DNA of 64,000 bases from positions 2,666,001 through 2,730,000 of the forward strand of contig JAUIMM010000550.1 of the NCBI GenBank assembly GCA_031769625.1, in the 5' to 3' direction. This DNA is from Taudactylus pleione (lineage: Eukaryota; Chordata; Amphibia; Anura; Myobatrachidae). Shown here piece after piece: positions 19,316 to 30,880 of the stretch (the stretch's first letter is position 1; each line of letters opens with the position of its first letter). The notes below the pieces were generated by a model. It saw nothing but the letters and a program-made list of their open reading frames with translations, was not told where the DNA came from and ran no database searches. A program made the translations under genes and the position numbers.

Positions 19316-19387
19316 GCCGTGATTGTATAGTAGTTAGTACTCTGCGTTGTGGCTGCAGCAACCCCATTTCAAAAACGGGTCACAGCA
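19316..19387 (+). pseudogene. tRNA-His(GTG)-like degenerate copy (H3), unit 34
   Basis: H3 with TTCAAA. Confidence 0.7.
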
Positions 19388-19812
19388 TTTTGATTTTGTT
19401 TCACAATCATCCATTTTTTCACAATACTGAATCTTAAGAAAATTTCAGAAAGTAAGCAGATTCTTTGAAGGTGCTTGCACTATTTGTGTTTAATGCTTAT
19501 TATAAAGCTATCTTAACATGCTTTGAATAATTTAATTGTGAATTATTGTACTAAAGGACTTGGAATTTGACATAAATTCTGGAATTCAGGAAAGAAGAAT
19601 GTTTGGGCTCTGTCTGAGTAAGTTCATCACATTTTTTAAAGATCTTTTAGCAGTCACAAGGATTATTTTACCTAAAACATTTTTGGGAAACAATCCCTGC
19701 AGATAGTGTACAGTCAATTTCCAAAATGTGATTCTGTATATACTTCAATAACCATAAAACTCCAAAACTGGCTCAAAAACAGGAAAGACTCTTCAATTGC
19801 TACAAGACACCT

Positions 19813-19883
19813 GGGACAGTGGGCAATGGATAACGCTCTGACTATAGATCAAAAGATTGTAGGGTCGACTCCTACCTAGCTCA
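19813..19883 (+). pseudogene. tRNA-Arg-derived pseudogene, anticodon ATA (R2, shortened), unit 35
   Basis: 71 nt. As unit 25 but with a second deleted base (AACGCTCTG) and AGGGTCGAC in the B box. Confidence 0.72.
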
Positions 19884-19891
19884 CTTAAATT

Positions 19892-19963
19892 GTCATGATC
19901 GTATAGAGGTTAGTACTCTGTGTTGTGGCCGCAGCAACACTGGTTCGAATCCGAGTCACGGCA
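19892..19963 (+). pseudogene. tRNA-His(GTG)-like degenerate copy (H4), unit 35
   Basis: H4 with GGCCGCAG kept and CCGAGTC in the T stem. Confidence 0.68.
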
Positions 19964-20389
19964 TTTTGATTTTGTTTCTCAATCATCCATTTTTTCACAA
20001 TACTGAATCTTAAGAAAATTTCAGAAAGTAAGCAGATTCTTTGAAGGTGCTTGCACTATTTGTGTTTAATGCTTATTATAAAGCTATCTTAACATGCTTT
20101 GAATAATTTAACTGTGAATTATTGTACTAAAGGACTGGGAATTTGACATAAATTCTGGAATTCAGGAAAGAAGAATGTTTGGGCTCTGTCTGAGTAAGTT
20201 CATCACATTTTTTAAAGATCTTTCAGCAGTCACAAGGATTATTTTACCTAAAACGTTTTGGGGAAACAATCCCTGCAGATAGTGTACAGTCAATTACCAA
20301 AATGTGATTCTGTATATACTTCAATAACCATAAAATTCTGAAAACAGGCTCAAAAACAGGAAAGACACTTCAATTACTACAGCGCACCT

Positions 20390-20462
20390 GGGCCAGTGGC
20401 GCAATGGATAACGTGTCTGACTATGGATCATAAGTTTGTAGGTTCGACTCCTACCTGATTCG
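20390..20462 (+). pseudogene. tRNA-Arg pseudogene, anticodon ATG (R5), unit 36
   Basis: As unit 26, with CTGATTCG and a CATAAATT linker. Confidence 0.65.
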
Positions 20463-20470
20463 CATAAATT

Positions 20471-20542
20471 GCCGTGATTGTATAATAGTTAGTACTCTGT
20501 GTTGTGGCTGCAGCAACCCAATTTCGAAAATGGGTCACAGCA
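20471..20542 (+). pseudogene. tRNA-His(GTG)-like degenerate copy (H3), unit 36
   Basis: As unit 26, with CCCAATTTCG. Confidence 0.7.
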
Positions 20543-20968
20543 TTTTGATTTTGTTTCACAATCATCCATTTTTTCACAATACTGAATCTTAAGAAAATTT
20601 CAGAAAGTAAGCAGATTCTTTGAAGGTGCTTGCACTATTTTTGTTTAACGCTTATTATAAAGCTATCTTAACATGCTTTGAATAATTTAATTGTGAATTA
20701 TTGTACTAAAGGACTGGGAATTTGACATAAATTCTGGAATTCAGGAAAGAAGAATGTTTGGGCTCTGTCTGAGTAAGTTCATCACATTTTTCAAAGATCT
20801 TTTAGCAGTCACAAGGATTATTTTACCTAAAACGTTTTTGGGAAACAATCCCTGCAGATAGTGTACAGTCAATTTCCAAAATGTGATTCTGTATATACTT
20901 CAATAACAATAAAACTCTGAAAAAAGGCTCAAAAACAGGAAAGACACTTCAATTACTAGAAAACATGA

Positions 20969-21041
20969 GGGCCAGTGGCGCAATGGATAACGCGTCTGAC
21001 TACGGATCAGAAGATTGTAGGTTCGACTCCTACCTGGCTCG
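20969..21041 (+). tRNA. tRNA-Arg(ACG), reference copy (R0), unit 37
   Basis: Identical to the reference but paired with an H3 His and a different upstream spacer (AACAATAAAACTC) from the other R0 copies. Confidence 0.93.
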
Positions 21042-21049
21042 CTTAAATT

Positions 21050-21121
21050 GCCGTGATTGTATAGTAGTTAGTACTCTGCGTTGTGGCTGCAGCAACCCTA
21101 TTTCGAAAACGGGTCACAGCA
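21050..21121 (+). pseudogene. tRNA-His(GTG)-like degenerate copy (H3), unit 37
   Basis: H3 with CCCTATTTCG, as unit 27. Confidence 0.7.
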
Positions 21122-21547
21122 TTTTGATTTTGTTTCACAATCATCCATTTTTTCACAATACTGAATCTTAAGAAAATTTCAGAAAGTAAGCAGATTCTTT
21201 GAAGGTGCTTGCACTATTTGTGTTTAACGCTTATTATAAAGCTATCTTAACATGCTTTGAATAATTTAATTGTGAATTATTGTACTAAAGGACTGGGAAT
21301 TTGACATAAATTCTGGAATTCAGGAAAGAAGAATGTTTGGGCTCTGTCTGAGTAAGTTCATCACATTTGTTAAATATCTTTTAGCAGTCACAAGGATTAT
21401 TTTACCTAAAACGTTTTTGGGAAACAATCCCTGCAGATAGTGTACAGTCAATTACCAAAATGTGATTCTGTATATACTTCAATAACCATAAAATTCTGAA
21501 AACAGGCTCAAAAACAGGAAAGACACTTCAATTACTACAAGACACCC

Positions 21548-21619
21548 GGGACAGTGGGCAATGGATAACGTGTCTGACTATGGATCTGTAGATTGTAGGT
21601 TCGACTCCTACCTGGCTCG
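21548..21619 (+). pseudogene. tRNA-Arg pseudogene, anticodon ATG (R3), unit 38
   Basis: Typical R3. Confidence 0.75.
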
Positions 21620-21627
21620 CTTATATT

Positions 21628-21699
21628 GCCGTGATCGTATAGTGGTTAGTACTCTGCGTTGTGGCCGCAGCAACCCCGGTTCGAATCCGGGTCACGGCA
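21628..21699 (+). tRNA. tRNA-His(GTG), reference copy (H0), unit 38
   Basis: All 72 nt match the reference. Confidence 0.93.
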
Positions 21700-22126
21700 T
21701 TTTGATTTTGTTTCTCAATCATCCATTTTTTCACAATACTGAATCTTAAGAAAATTTCAGAAAGTAAGCAGATTCTTTGAAGGTGCTTGCACTATTTGTG
21801 TTTAATGCTTATTATAAAGCTATCTTAACATGCTTTGAATAATTTAATTGTGAATTATTGTACTAAAGTACTGGGAATTTGACATAAATTCTAGAATTCA
21901 GGAAAGAAGAATGTTTGGGCTTCCTTCTGAGTAAGTTCATCACATTTTTGAAATATCTTTTAGCAGTCACAATTATTATTTTACCTAAAACGTTTTTGGG
22001 AAACAATCCCTGCAGATAGTCTACAGTCAATTTCCAAAATGTGATTCTGTATATACTTCAATAACCATAAAACTCTGAAAATAGGCTCAAAAACAGGAAA
22101 GACACTTCAATTACTACAAAACACGA

Positions 22127-22199
22127 GGGCCAGTGGCGCAATGGATAACGCGTCTGACTACGGATCAGAAGATTGTAGGTTCGACTCCTACCTGGCTCG
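22127..22199 (+). tRNA. tRNA-Arg(ACG), reference copy (R0), unit 39
   Basis: Identical to the reference. Confidence 0.93.
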
Positions 22200-22207
22200 T
22201 TTATATT

Positions 22208-22279
22208 GCCTTGATCGCATAGTGGTTAGTACTCTGCGTTGTGGCCGCAGCAACCCCGGTTCGAAAACAGGTCACGAAA
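22208..22279 (+). pseudogene. tRNA-His(GTG)-like degenerate copy (H2), unit 39
   Basis: H2, 3' end CACGAAA, as unit 1. Confidence 0.72.
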
Positions 22280-22705
22280 TTTTGATTTTGTTTCTCAATC
22301 ATCCATTTTTTCACAATACTGAATCTTAAGAAAATTTCAGAAAGTAAGCAGATTCTTTGAAGGTGCTTGCACTATTTGTGTTTAATGCTTATTATAAAGC
22401 TATCTTAACATGCTTTGAATAATTTAATTGTGAATTATTTTACTAAAGGACTGGGAATTTGACATAAATTCTGGAATTCAGGAAAGAAGAATGTTTGTGC
22501 TCTGTCTGAGTAAGTTCATTACATTTTTGAAAGATCTTTTAGCAGTCACAAGGATTATTGTACCTAAAACGTTTTTGGGAAGCAATCCCTGCAGATAGGG
22601 TACAGTCAATTTCCAAAATGTGATTCTGTATATACTTCAATAACCATAAAATTCTGAAAACAGGCTCAAAAACAGGAAAGACACTTCAATTACTGCAAGA
22701 CACCT

Positions 22706-22777
22706 GGGACAGTGGGCAATGGATAACGTGTCTGACTATGGATCTGTAGATTGTAGGTTCTACTCCTACCTGGCTCA
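22706..22777 (+). pseudogene. tRNA-Arg pseudogene, anticodon ATG (R4), unit 40
   Basis: Typical R4. Confidence 0.75.
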
Positions 22778-22785
22778 CTAAAATT

Positions 22786-22857
22786 GCCGTGATCGTATAG
22801 TGGTTAGTACTCTGCGTTGTGGCCGCAGCAACCCCGGTTCGAATCCGGGTCACGGCA
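22786..22857 (+). tRNA. tRNA-His(GTG), reference copy (H0), unit 40
   Basis: All 72 nt match the reference. Confidence 0.93.
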
Positions 22858-23282
22858 TTTTGATTTTGTTTCTCAATCATCCATTTTTTCACAATACTGA
22901 ATCTTAAGAAAATTTCAGAAAGTAAGCAGATTCTTTGAAGGTGCTTGCACTATTTGTGTTTAATGCTTATTATAAAGCTATCTTAACATGCTTTGAATAA
23001 TTTAATTGTGAATTATTTTACTAAAGGACTGGGAATTTGACATAAATTCTAGAATTCAGGAAAGAAGAATGTTTGGGCTCTGTCTGAGTAAGTTCATTAC
23101 ATTTTTTAAAGATCTTGTAGCAGTCACAAGGATTATTGTACCTAAAACATTTTTGGGAAACAATCCCTGCAGATAGTGTACAGTCAATTTCCAAAATGTG
23201 ATTCTGTATATACTTCAATAACCATAAAACATTAAAACAGGCTCAAAAACAGGAAAGACTCTTCAATTGCTACAAGACACCT

Positions 23283-23354
23283 GGGACAGTGGGCAATGGA
23301 TAACGCGTCTGACTATAGATCAGAAGATTGTAGGTTCGACTCCTACCTGGCTTG
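23283..23354 (+). pseudogene. tRNA-Arg-derived pseudogene, anticodon ATA (R2), unit 41
   Basis: Typical R2. Followed by an identical copy in unit 42. Confidence 0.7.
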
Positions 23355-23362
23355 CTTATATT

Positions 23363-23434
23363 GCCGTGATTGTATAGTAGTTAGTACTCTGCGTTGTGGC
23401 TGCAGCAACCCCATTTCGAAAACGGGTCACAGCA
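23363..23434 (+). pseudogene. tRNA-His(GTG)-like degenerate copy (H3), unit 41
   Basis: Typical H3. Confidence 0.7.
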
Positions 23435-23859
23435 TTTTGATTTTGTTTCACAATCATCCATTTTTTCACAATACTGAATCTTAAGAAAATTTCAGAAAGT
23501 AAGCAGATTCTTTGATTGTGCTTGCACTATTTGTGTTTAATGCTTTTTATAAAGCTATCTTAACATGCTTTGAATAATTTAATTGTGAATTATTGTACTA
23601 AAGGAATGGGAATTTGACATAAATTCTGGAATTCAGGAAAGAAGAATGTTTGGGCTCTGTCTGAGTAAGTTCATCACATTTTTTAAAGATTTTTTAGCAG
23701 TCACAAGGATTATTGTACCTAAAACATTTTTGGGAAACAATCCCTGCAGATAGTGTACAGTCAATTTCCAAAATGTGATTCTGTATATACTTCAATAACC
23801 ATAAAACATTAAAACAGGCTCAAAAACAGGAAAGACTCTTCAATTGCTACAAGACACCT

Positions 23860-23931
23860 GGGACAGTGGGCAATGGATAACGCGTCTGACTATAGATCAG
23901 AAGATTGTAGGTTCGACTCCTACCTGGCTTG
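23860..23931 (+). pseudogene. tRNA-Arg-derived pseudogene, anticodon ATA (R2), unit 42
   Basis: Duplicate of unit 41. Confidence 0.7.
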
Positions 23932-23939
23932 CTTATATT

Positions 23940-24011
23940 GCCGTGATTGTATAGTAGTTAGTACTCTGCGTTGTGGCTGCAGCAACCCCATTTCGAAAAC
24001 GGGTCACAGCA
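23940..24011 (+). pseudogene. tRNA-His(GTG)-like degenerate copy (H3), unit 42
   Basis: Duplicate of unit 41. Confidence 0.7.
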
Positions 24012-24437
24012 TTTTGATTTTGTTTCACAATCATCCATTTTTTCACAATACTGAATCTTAAGAAAATTTCAGAAAGTAAGCAGATTCTTTGATTGTGCTT
24101 GCACTATTTGTGTTTAATGCTTTTTATAAAGCTATCTTAACATGCTTTGAATAATTTAATTGTGAATTATTGTACTAAAGGAATGGGAATTTGACATAAA
24201 TTCTGGAATTCAGGAAAGAAGAATGTTTGGGCTCTGTCTGAGTAAGTTCATCACATTTTTTAAAGATTTTTTAGCAGTCACAAGGATTATTTTACCTAAA
24301 GCGTTTTTGGGAAGCAATCCCTGCAGATAGTGTACAGTCAATTTCCAAAATGTGATTCTGTATATACTTCAATAACCATAAAACTCTGAAAAAAGGCTCA
24401 AAAACAGGAAAGACACTTCAATTACTACAAAACACGT

Positions 24438-24510
24438 GGGCCAGTGGCGCAATGGATAATGCGTCTGACTACGGATCAGAAGATTGTAGGTTCGACTCCT
24501 ACCTTGCTCG
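24438..24510 (+). tRNA. tRNA-Arg(ACG) variant (R1), unit 43
   Basis: Two changes: AATGCG and ACCTTGCTCG in the acceptor. Confidence 0.65.
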
Positions 24511-24518
24511 CTTAAATT

Positions 24519-24590
24519 GCCGTGATTGTATAGTAGTTAGTACTCTGCGTTGTGGCTGCAGCAACCCCATTTCAAAAACGGGTCACAGCA
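24519..24590 (+). pseudogene. tRNA-His(GTG)-like degenerate copy (H3), unit 43
   Basis: H3 with TTCAAA. Confidence 0.7.
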
Positions 24591-25016
24591 TTTTGATTTT
24601 GTTTCACAATCATCCATTTTTTCACAATACTGAATCTTAAGAAAATTTCAGAAAGTAAGCAGATTCTTTGAAGGTGCTTGCACTATTTGTGTTTAACGCT
24701 TATTATAAAGCTATCTTAACATGCTTTGAATAATTTAATTGTGAATTATTGTACTAAAGGACTGGGAATTTGACATAAATTCTGGAATTCAGGAAAGAAG
24801 AATGTTTGGGCTCTGTCTGAGTAAGTTCATCACATTTTTTAAATATCTTTTAGCAGTCACAAGGATTATTTTACCTAAAACGTTTTTGGGAAACAATCCC
24901 TGCAGATAGTGTACAGTCAATTACCAAAATGTGATTCTGTATATACTTCAATAACCATGAAATTCTGAAAACAGGCTCAAAAACAGGAAAGACACTTCAA
25001 TTACTACAAGACACCC

Positions 25017-25088
25017 GGGACAGTGGGCAATGGATAACGTGTCTGACTATGGATCTGTAGATTGTAGGTTCGACTCCTACCTGGCTCG
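25017..25088 (+). pseudogene. tRNA-Arg pseudogene, anticodon ATG (R3), unit 44
   Basis: Typical R3. Confidence 0.75.
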
Positions 25089-25096
25089 CTTATATT

Positions 25097-25168
25097 GCCG
25101 TGATCGTATAGTGGTTAGTACTCTGCGTTGTGGCCGCAGCAACCCCGGTTCGAACCCGGGTCACGGCA
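25097..25168 (+). tRNA. tRNA-His(GTG), near-reference (H1), unit 44
   Basis: One change, GAATCC to GAACCC in the T loop, compatible with a B box. Confidence 0.85.
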
Positions 25169-25595
25169 TTTTGATTTTGTTTCTCAATCATCCATTTTTT
25201 CACAATACTGAATCTTAAGAAAATTTCAGAAAGTAAGGAGATTCTTTGAAGGTGCTTGCACTATTTGTGTTTAATGCTTATTATAAAGCTATCTTAACAT
25301 GCTTTGAATAATTTAATTGTGAATTATTGTACTAAAGTACTGGGAATTTGACATAAATTCTAGAATTCAGGAAAGAAGAATGTTTGGGCTTCCTTCTGAG
25401 TAAGTTCATCACATTTTTGAAATATCTTTTAGCAGTCACAATTATTATTTTACCTAAAACGTTTTTGGGAAACAATCCCTGCAGATAGTCTACAGTCAAT
25501 TTCCAAAATGTGATTCTGTATATACTTCAATAACCATAAAACTCTGAAAATAGGCTCAAAAACAGGAAAGACACTTCAATTACTACAAAACACGA

Positions 25596-25668
25596 GGGCC
25601 AGTGGCGCAATGGATAACGCGTCTGACTACGGATCAGAAGATTGTAGGTTCGACTCCTACCTGGCTCG
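25596..25668 (+). tRNA. tRNA-Arg(ACG), reference copy (R0), unit 45
   Basis: Identical to the reference. Confidence 0.93.
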
Positions 25669-25676
25669 TTTATATT

Positions 25677-25748
25677 GCCTTGATCGCATAGTGGTTAGTA
25701 CTCTGCGTTGTGGCCGCAGCAACCCCGGTTCGAAAAAAGGTCACGACA
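25677..25748 (+). pseudogene. tRNA-His(GTG)-like degenerate copy (H2), unit 45
   Basis: H2 with GAAAAAAGG in the T arm. Confidence 0.72.
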
Positions 25749-26174
25749 TTTTGATTTTGTTTCTCAATCATCCATTTTTTCACAATACTGAATCTTAAGA
25801 AAATTTCAGAAAGTAAGCAGATTCTTTGAAGGTGCTTGCACTATTTGTGTTTAATGCTTATTATAAAGCTATCTTAACATGCTTTGAATAATTTAATTGT
25901 GAATTATTTTACTAAAGGACTGGGAATTTGACATAAATTCTGGAATTCAGGAAAGAAGAATGTTTGTGCTCTGTCTGAGTAAGTTCATTACATTTTTGAA
26001 AGATCTTTTAGCAGTCACAAGGATTATTGTACCTAAAACGTTTTTGGGAAGCAATCCCTGCAGATAGGGTACAGTCAATTTCCAAAATGTGATTCTGTAT
26101 ATACTTCAATAACCATAAAATTCTGAAAACAGGCTCAAAAACAGGAAAGACACTTCAATTACTACAAGACACCT

Positions 26175-26246
26175 GGGACAGTGGGCAATGGATAACGTGT
26201 CTGACTATGGATCTGTAGATTGTAGGTTCTACTCCTACCTGGCTCA
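26175..26246 (+). pseudogene. tRNA-Arg pseudogene, anticodon ATG (R4), unit 46
   Basis: Typical R4. Confidence 0.75.
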
Positions 26247-26254
26247 CTAAAATT

Positions 26255-26326
26255 GCCGTGATCGTATAGTGGTTAGTACTCTGCGTTGTGGCCGCAGCAA
26301 CCCCGGTTCGAATCCGGGTCACGGCA
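26255..26326 (+). tRNA. tRNA-His(GTG), reference copy (H0), unit 46
   Basis: All 72 nt match the reference. Confidence 0.93.
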
Positions 26327-26751
26327 TTTTGATTTTGTTTCTCAATCATCCATTTTTTCACAATACTGAATCTTAAGAAAATTTCAGAAAGTAAGCAGAT
26401 TCTTTGAAGGTGCTTGCACTATTTGTGTTTAATGCTTATTATAAAGCTATCTTAACATGCTTTGAATAATTTAATTGTGAATTATTTTACTAAAGGACTG
26501 GGAATTTGACATAAATTCTAGAATTCAGGAAAGAAGAATGTTTGGGCTCTGTCTGAGTAAGTTCATTACATTTTTTAAAGATCTTGTAGCAGTCACAAGG
26601 ATTATTGTACCTAAAACATTTTTGGGAAACAATCCCTGCAGATAGTGTACAGTCAATTTCCAAAATGTGATTCTGTATATACTTCAATAACCATAAAACA
26701 TTAAAACAGGCTCAAAAACAGGAAAGACTCTTCAATTGCTACAAGACACCT

Positions 26752-26823
26752 GGGACAGTGGGCAATGGATAACACGTCTGACTATAGATCAGAAGATTGT
26801 AGGTTCGACTCCTACCTGGCTTG
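26752..26823 (+). pseudogene. tRNA-Arg-derived pseudogene, anticodon ATA (R2), unit 47
   Basis: R2 with AACACG. Confidence 0.7.
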
Positions 26824-26831
26824 CTTATATT

Positions 26832-26903
26832 GCCGTGATTGTATAGTAGTTAGTACTCTGCGTTGTGGCTGCAGCAACCCCATTTCGAAAACGGGTCACA
26901 GCA
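26832..26903 (+). pseudogene. tRNA-His(GTG)-like degenerate copy (H3), unit 47
   Basis: Typical H3. Confidence 0.7.
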
Positions 26904-27329
26904 TTTTGATTTTGTTTCACAATCATCCATTTTTTCACAATACTGAATCTTAAGAAAATTTCAGAAAGTAAGCAGATTCTTTGAAGGTGCTTGCACTATT
27001 TGTGTTTAATGCTTATTATAAAGCTATCTTAACATGCTTTGAATAATTTAATTGTGAATTATTGTACTAAAGGACTGGGAATTTGACATAAATTCTGGAA
27101 TTCAGGAAAGAAGAATGTTTGGGCTCTGTCTGAGTAAGTTCATCACATTTTTTAAAGATTTTTTAGCAGTCACAAGGATTATTTTACCTAAAACGTTTTT
27201 GGGAAGCAATCCCTGCAGATAGTGTACAGTCAATTTCCAAAATGTGATTCTGTATATACTTCAATAACCATAAAACTCTGAAAAAAGGCTCAAAAACAGG
27301 AAAGACACTTCAATTACTACAAAACACGT

Positions 27330-27402
27330 GGGCCAGTGGCGCAATGGATAATGCGTCTGACTACGGATCAGAAGATTGTAGGTTCGACTCCTACCTGGCT
27401 CG
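27330..27402 (+). tRNA. tRNA-Arg(ACG) variant (R1), unit 48
   Basis: One change, AATGCG. Confidence 0.75.
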
Positions 27403-27410
27403 CTTAAATT

Positions 27411-27482
27411 GCCATGATTGTATAGTAGTTAGTACTCTGTGTTGTGGCTGCAGCAACCCCATTTCAAAAACGGGTCACAGCA
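27411..27482 (+). pseudogene. tRNA-His(GTG)-like degenerate copy (H3), unit 48
   Basis: H3 with GCCATG, TGTGTTG and TTCAAA, as unit 9. Confidence 0.7.
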
Positions 27483-27908
27483 TTTTGATTTTGTTTCACA
27501 ATCATCCATTTTTTCACAATACTGAATCTTAAGAAAATTTCAGAAAGTAAGCAGATTCTTTGAAGGTGCTTGCACTATTTGTGTTTAACGCTTATTATAA
27601 AGCTATCTTAACATGCTTTGAATAATTTAATTGTGAATTATTGTACTAAAGGACTGGGAATTTGACATAAATTCTGGAATTCAGGAAAGAAGAATGTTTG
27701 GGCTCTGTCTGAGTAAGTTCATCACATTTTTTAAATATCTTTTAGCAGTCACAAGGATTATTTTACCTAAAACGTTTTTGGGAAACAATCCCTGCAGATA
27801 GTGTACAGTCAATTACCAAAATGTGATTCTGTATATACTTCAATAACCATGAAATTCTGAAAACCGGCTCAAAAACAGGAAAGACACTTCAATTACTACA
27901 AGACACCT

Positions 27909-27980
27909 GGGACAGTGTGCAATGGATAACGTGTCTGACTATGGATTTGTAGATTGTAGGTTCGACTCCTACCTGGCTCG
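27909..27980 (+). pseudogene. tRNA-Arg pseudogene, anticodon ATG (R3), unit 49
   Basis: R3 with AGTGTGCAATGG and GGATTTGTAG. Confidence 0.75.
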
Positions 27981-27988
27981 CTTATATT

Positions 27989-28060
27989 GCCGTGATCGTA
28001 TAGTGGTTAGTACTCTGCGTTGTGGCCGCAGCAACCCCGGTTCGAATCCGGGTCACGGCA
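27989..28060 (+). tRNA. tRNA-His(GTG), reference copy (H0), unit 49
   Basis: All 72 nt match the reference. Confidence 0.93.
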
Positions 28061-28487
28061 TTTTGATTTTGTTTCTCAATCATCCATTTTTTCACAATAC
28101 TGAATCTTAAGAAAATTTCAGAAAGTAAGGAGATTCTTTGAAGGTGCTTGCACTATTTGTGTTTAATGCTTATTATAAAGCTATCTTAACATGCTTTGAA
28201 TAATTTAATTGTGAATTATTGTACTAAAGTACTGGGAATTTGACATAAGTTCTAGAATTCAGGAAAGAAGAATGTTTGGGCTTCCTTCTGAGTAAGTTCA
28301 TCACATTTTTGAAATATCTTTTAGCAGTCACAATTATTATTTTACCTAAAACGTTTTTGGGAAACAATCCCTGCAGATAGTCTACAGTCAATTTCCAAAA
28401 TGTGATTCTGTATATACTTCAATAACCATAAAACTCTGAAAATAGGCTCAAAAACAGGAAAGACACTTCAATTGCTACAAAACACGA

Positions 28488-28560
28488 GGGCCAGTGGCGC
28501 AATGGATAACGCGTCTGACTACGGATCAGAAGATTGTAGGTTCGACTCCTACCTGGCTCA
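28488..28560 (+). tRNA. tRNA-Arg(ACG) variant (R1), unit 50
   Basis: One change, in the discriminator base (CTCG to CTCA). Confidence 0.8.
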
Positions 28561-28568
28561 TTTATATT

Positions 28569-28640
28569 GCCTTGATCGCATAGTGGTTAGTACTCTGCGT
28601 TGTGGCCGCAGCAACCCCGGTTCGAAAACAGGTCACGACA
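28569..28640 (+). pseudogene. tRNA-His(GTG)-like degenerate copy (H2), unit 50
   Basis: H2, 3' end CACGACA. Confidence 0.72.
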
Positions 28641-29066
28641 TTTTGATTTTGTTTCTCAATCCTCCATTTTTTCACAATACTGAATCTTAAGAAAATTTCA
28701 GAAAGTAAGCAGATTCTTTGAAGGTGCTTGCACTATTTGTGTTTAATGCTTATTATAAAGCTATCTTAACATGCTTTGAATAATTTAATTGTGAATTATT
28801 TTACTAAAGGACTGTGAATTTGACATAAATTCTGGAATTCAGGAAAGAAGAATGTTTGTGCTCTGTCTGAGTAAGTTCATTACATTTTTGAAAGATCTTT
28901 TAGCAGTCACAAGGATTATTGTACCTAAAACGTTTTTGGGAAGCAATCCCTGCAGATAGGGTACAGTCAATTTCCAAAATGTGATTCTGTATATACTTCA
29001 ATAACCATAAAATTCTGAAAACAGGCTCAAAAACAGGAAAGACACTTCAATTACTACAAGACACCT

Positions 29067-29138
29067 GGGACAGTGGGCAATGGATAACGTGTCTGACTAT
29101 GGATCTGTAGATTGTAGGTTCTACTCCTACCTGGCTCA
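29067..29138 (+). pseudogene. tRNA-Arg pseudogene, anticodon ATG (R4), unit 51
   Basis: Typical R4. Confidence 0.75.
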
Positions 29139-29146
29139 CTAAAATT

Positions 29147-29218
29147 GCCGTGATCGTATAGTGGTTAGTACTCTGCGTTGTGGCCGCAGCAACCCCGGTT
29201 CGAATCCGGGTCACGGCA
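29147..29218 (+). tRNA. tRNA-His(GTG), reference copy (H0), unit 51
   Basis: All 72 nt match the reference. The last perfect His copy until unit 111. Confidence 0.93.
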
Positions 29219-29643
29219 TTTTGATTTTGTTTCTCAATCATCCATTTTTTCACAATACTGAATCTTAAGAAAATTTCAGAAAGTAAGCAGATTCTTTGAA
29301 GGTGCTTGCACTATTTGTGTTTAATGCTTATTATAAAGCTATCTTAACATGCTTTGAATAATTTAATTGTGAATTATTTTACTAAAGGACTGGGAATTTG
29401 ACATAAATTCTAGAATTCAGGAAAGAAGAATGTTTGGGCTCTGTCTGAGTAAGTTCATTACATTTTTTAAAGATCTTGTAGCAGTCACAAGGATTATTGT
29501 ACCTAAAACATTTTTGGGAAACAATCCCTGCAGATAGTGTACAGTCAATTTCCAAAATGTGATTCTGTATATACTTCAATAACCATAAAACATTAAAACA
29601 GGCTCAAAAACAGGAAAGACTCTTCAATTGCTACAAGACACCT

Positions 29644-29715
29644 GGGACAGTGGGCAATGGATAACACGTCTGACTATAGATCAGAAGATTGTAGGTTCGA
29701 CTCCTACCTTGCTTG
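29644..29715 (+). pseudogene. tRNA-Arg-derived pseudogene, anticodon ATA (R2), unit 52
   Basis: R2 with AACACG and ACCTTGCTTG. Confidence 0.7.
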
Positions 29716-29723
29716 CTTATATT

Positions 29724-29795
29724 GCCGTGATTGTATAGTAGTTAGTACTCTGCGTTGTGGCTGCAGCAACCCCATTTCGAAAACGGGTCACAGCA
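29724..29795 (+). pseudogene. tRNA-His(GTG)-like degenerate copy (H3), unit 52
   Basis: Typical H3. Confidence 0.7.
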
Positions 29796-30221
29796 TTTTG
29801 ATTTTGTTTCACAATCATCCATTTTTTCACAATACTGAATCTTAAGAAAATTTCAGAAAGTAAGCAGATTCTTTGAAGGTGCTTGCACTATTTGTGTTTA
29901 ATGCTTATTATAAAGCTATCTTAACATGCTTTGAATAATTTAATTGTGAATTATTGTACTAAAGGACTGGGAATTTGACATAAATTCTGGAATTCAGGAA
30001 AGAAGAATGTTTGGGCTCTGTCTGAGTAAGTTCATCACATTTTTTAAAGATTTTTTAGCAGTCAGAAGGATTATTTTACCTAAAACGTTTTTGGGAAGCA
30101 ATCCCTGCAGATAGTGTACAGTCAATTTCCAAAATGTGATTCTGTATATACTTCAATAACCATAAAACTCTGAAAAAAGGCTCAAAAACAGGAAAGACAC
30201 TTCAATTACTACAAAACACGT

Positions 30222-30294
30222 GGGCCAGTGGCGCAATGGATAATGCGTCTGACTACGGATCAGAAGATTGTAGGTTTGACTCCTACCTGGCTCG
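30222..30294 (+). tRNA. tRNA-Arg(ACG) variant (R1), unit 53
   Basis: Two CpG transitions: AATGCG and GGTTTGAC (B box). Confidence 0.6.
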
Positions 30295-30302
30295 CTTAAA
30301 TT

Positions 30303-30374
30303 GCCGTGATTGTATAGTAGTTAGTACTCTGTGTTGTGGCTGCAGCAACCCCATTTCAAAAACGGGTCACAGCA
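30303..30374 (+). pseudogene. tRNA-His(GTG)-like degenerate copy (H3), unit 53
   Basis: H3 with TGTGTTG and TTCAAA. Confidence 0.7.
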
Positions 30375-30799
30375 TTTTGATTTTGTTTCACAATCATCCA
30401 TTTTTTCACAATACTGAATCTTAAGAAAATTTCAGAAAGTAAGCAGATTCTTTGAAGGTGCTTTCACTATTTGTGTTTAGTGCTTATTATAAAGCTATCT
30501 TAACATGCTTTGAATAATTTAATTGTGAATTATTGTACTAAAGGACTGGGAATTTGACATAAATTCTGGAATTCAGGAAAGAAGAATATTTGGGCTCTGT
30601 CTGAGTAAGTTCATCACATTTTTTAAAGATCTTTTAGCAGTCACAAGGATTATTTTACCTAAAACGTTTTTGGGAAACAATCCCTGCAGATAGTGTACAG
30701 TCAATTTCCAAAATGTGATTCTGTATATACTTCAATAACCATAAAACTCCAAAACTGGCTCAAAAACAGGAAAGACACTTCAATTACTACAGGGCACCT

Positions 30800-30872
30800 G
30801 GGCTAGTGGCGCAATGGATAACGTGTCTGAGTACGGATCATAAGTTTGTAGGTTCGACTCCTACCTGGCTTG
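30800..30872 (+). pseudogene. tRNA-Arg pseudogene, anticodon ACG (R5), unit 54
   Basis: Same GGGCTAG, CTGAGTACGG and TCATA changes as unit 20. Confidence 0.65.
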
Positions 30873-30880
30873 CTTAAATT

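Larger units (their letters stand above)
19235..25595 (+). repeat. ten-unit higher-order repeat, copy 2 with one extra unit (units 34-44)
   Basis: As copy 1, with the R2/H3 unit duplicated (units 41 and 42). The offset after it rises to 6,360 bp. Confidence 0.85.
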
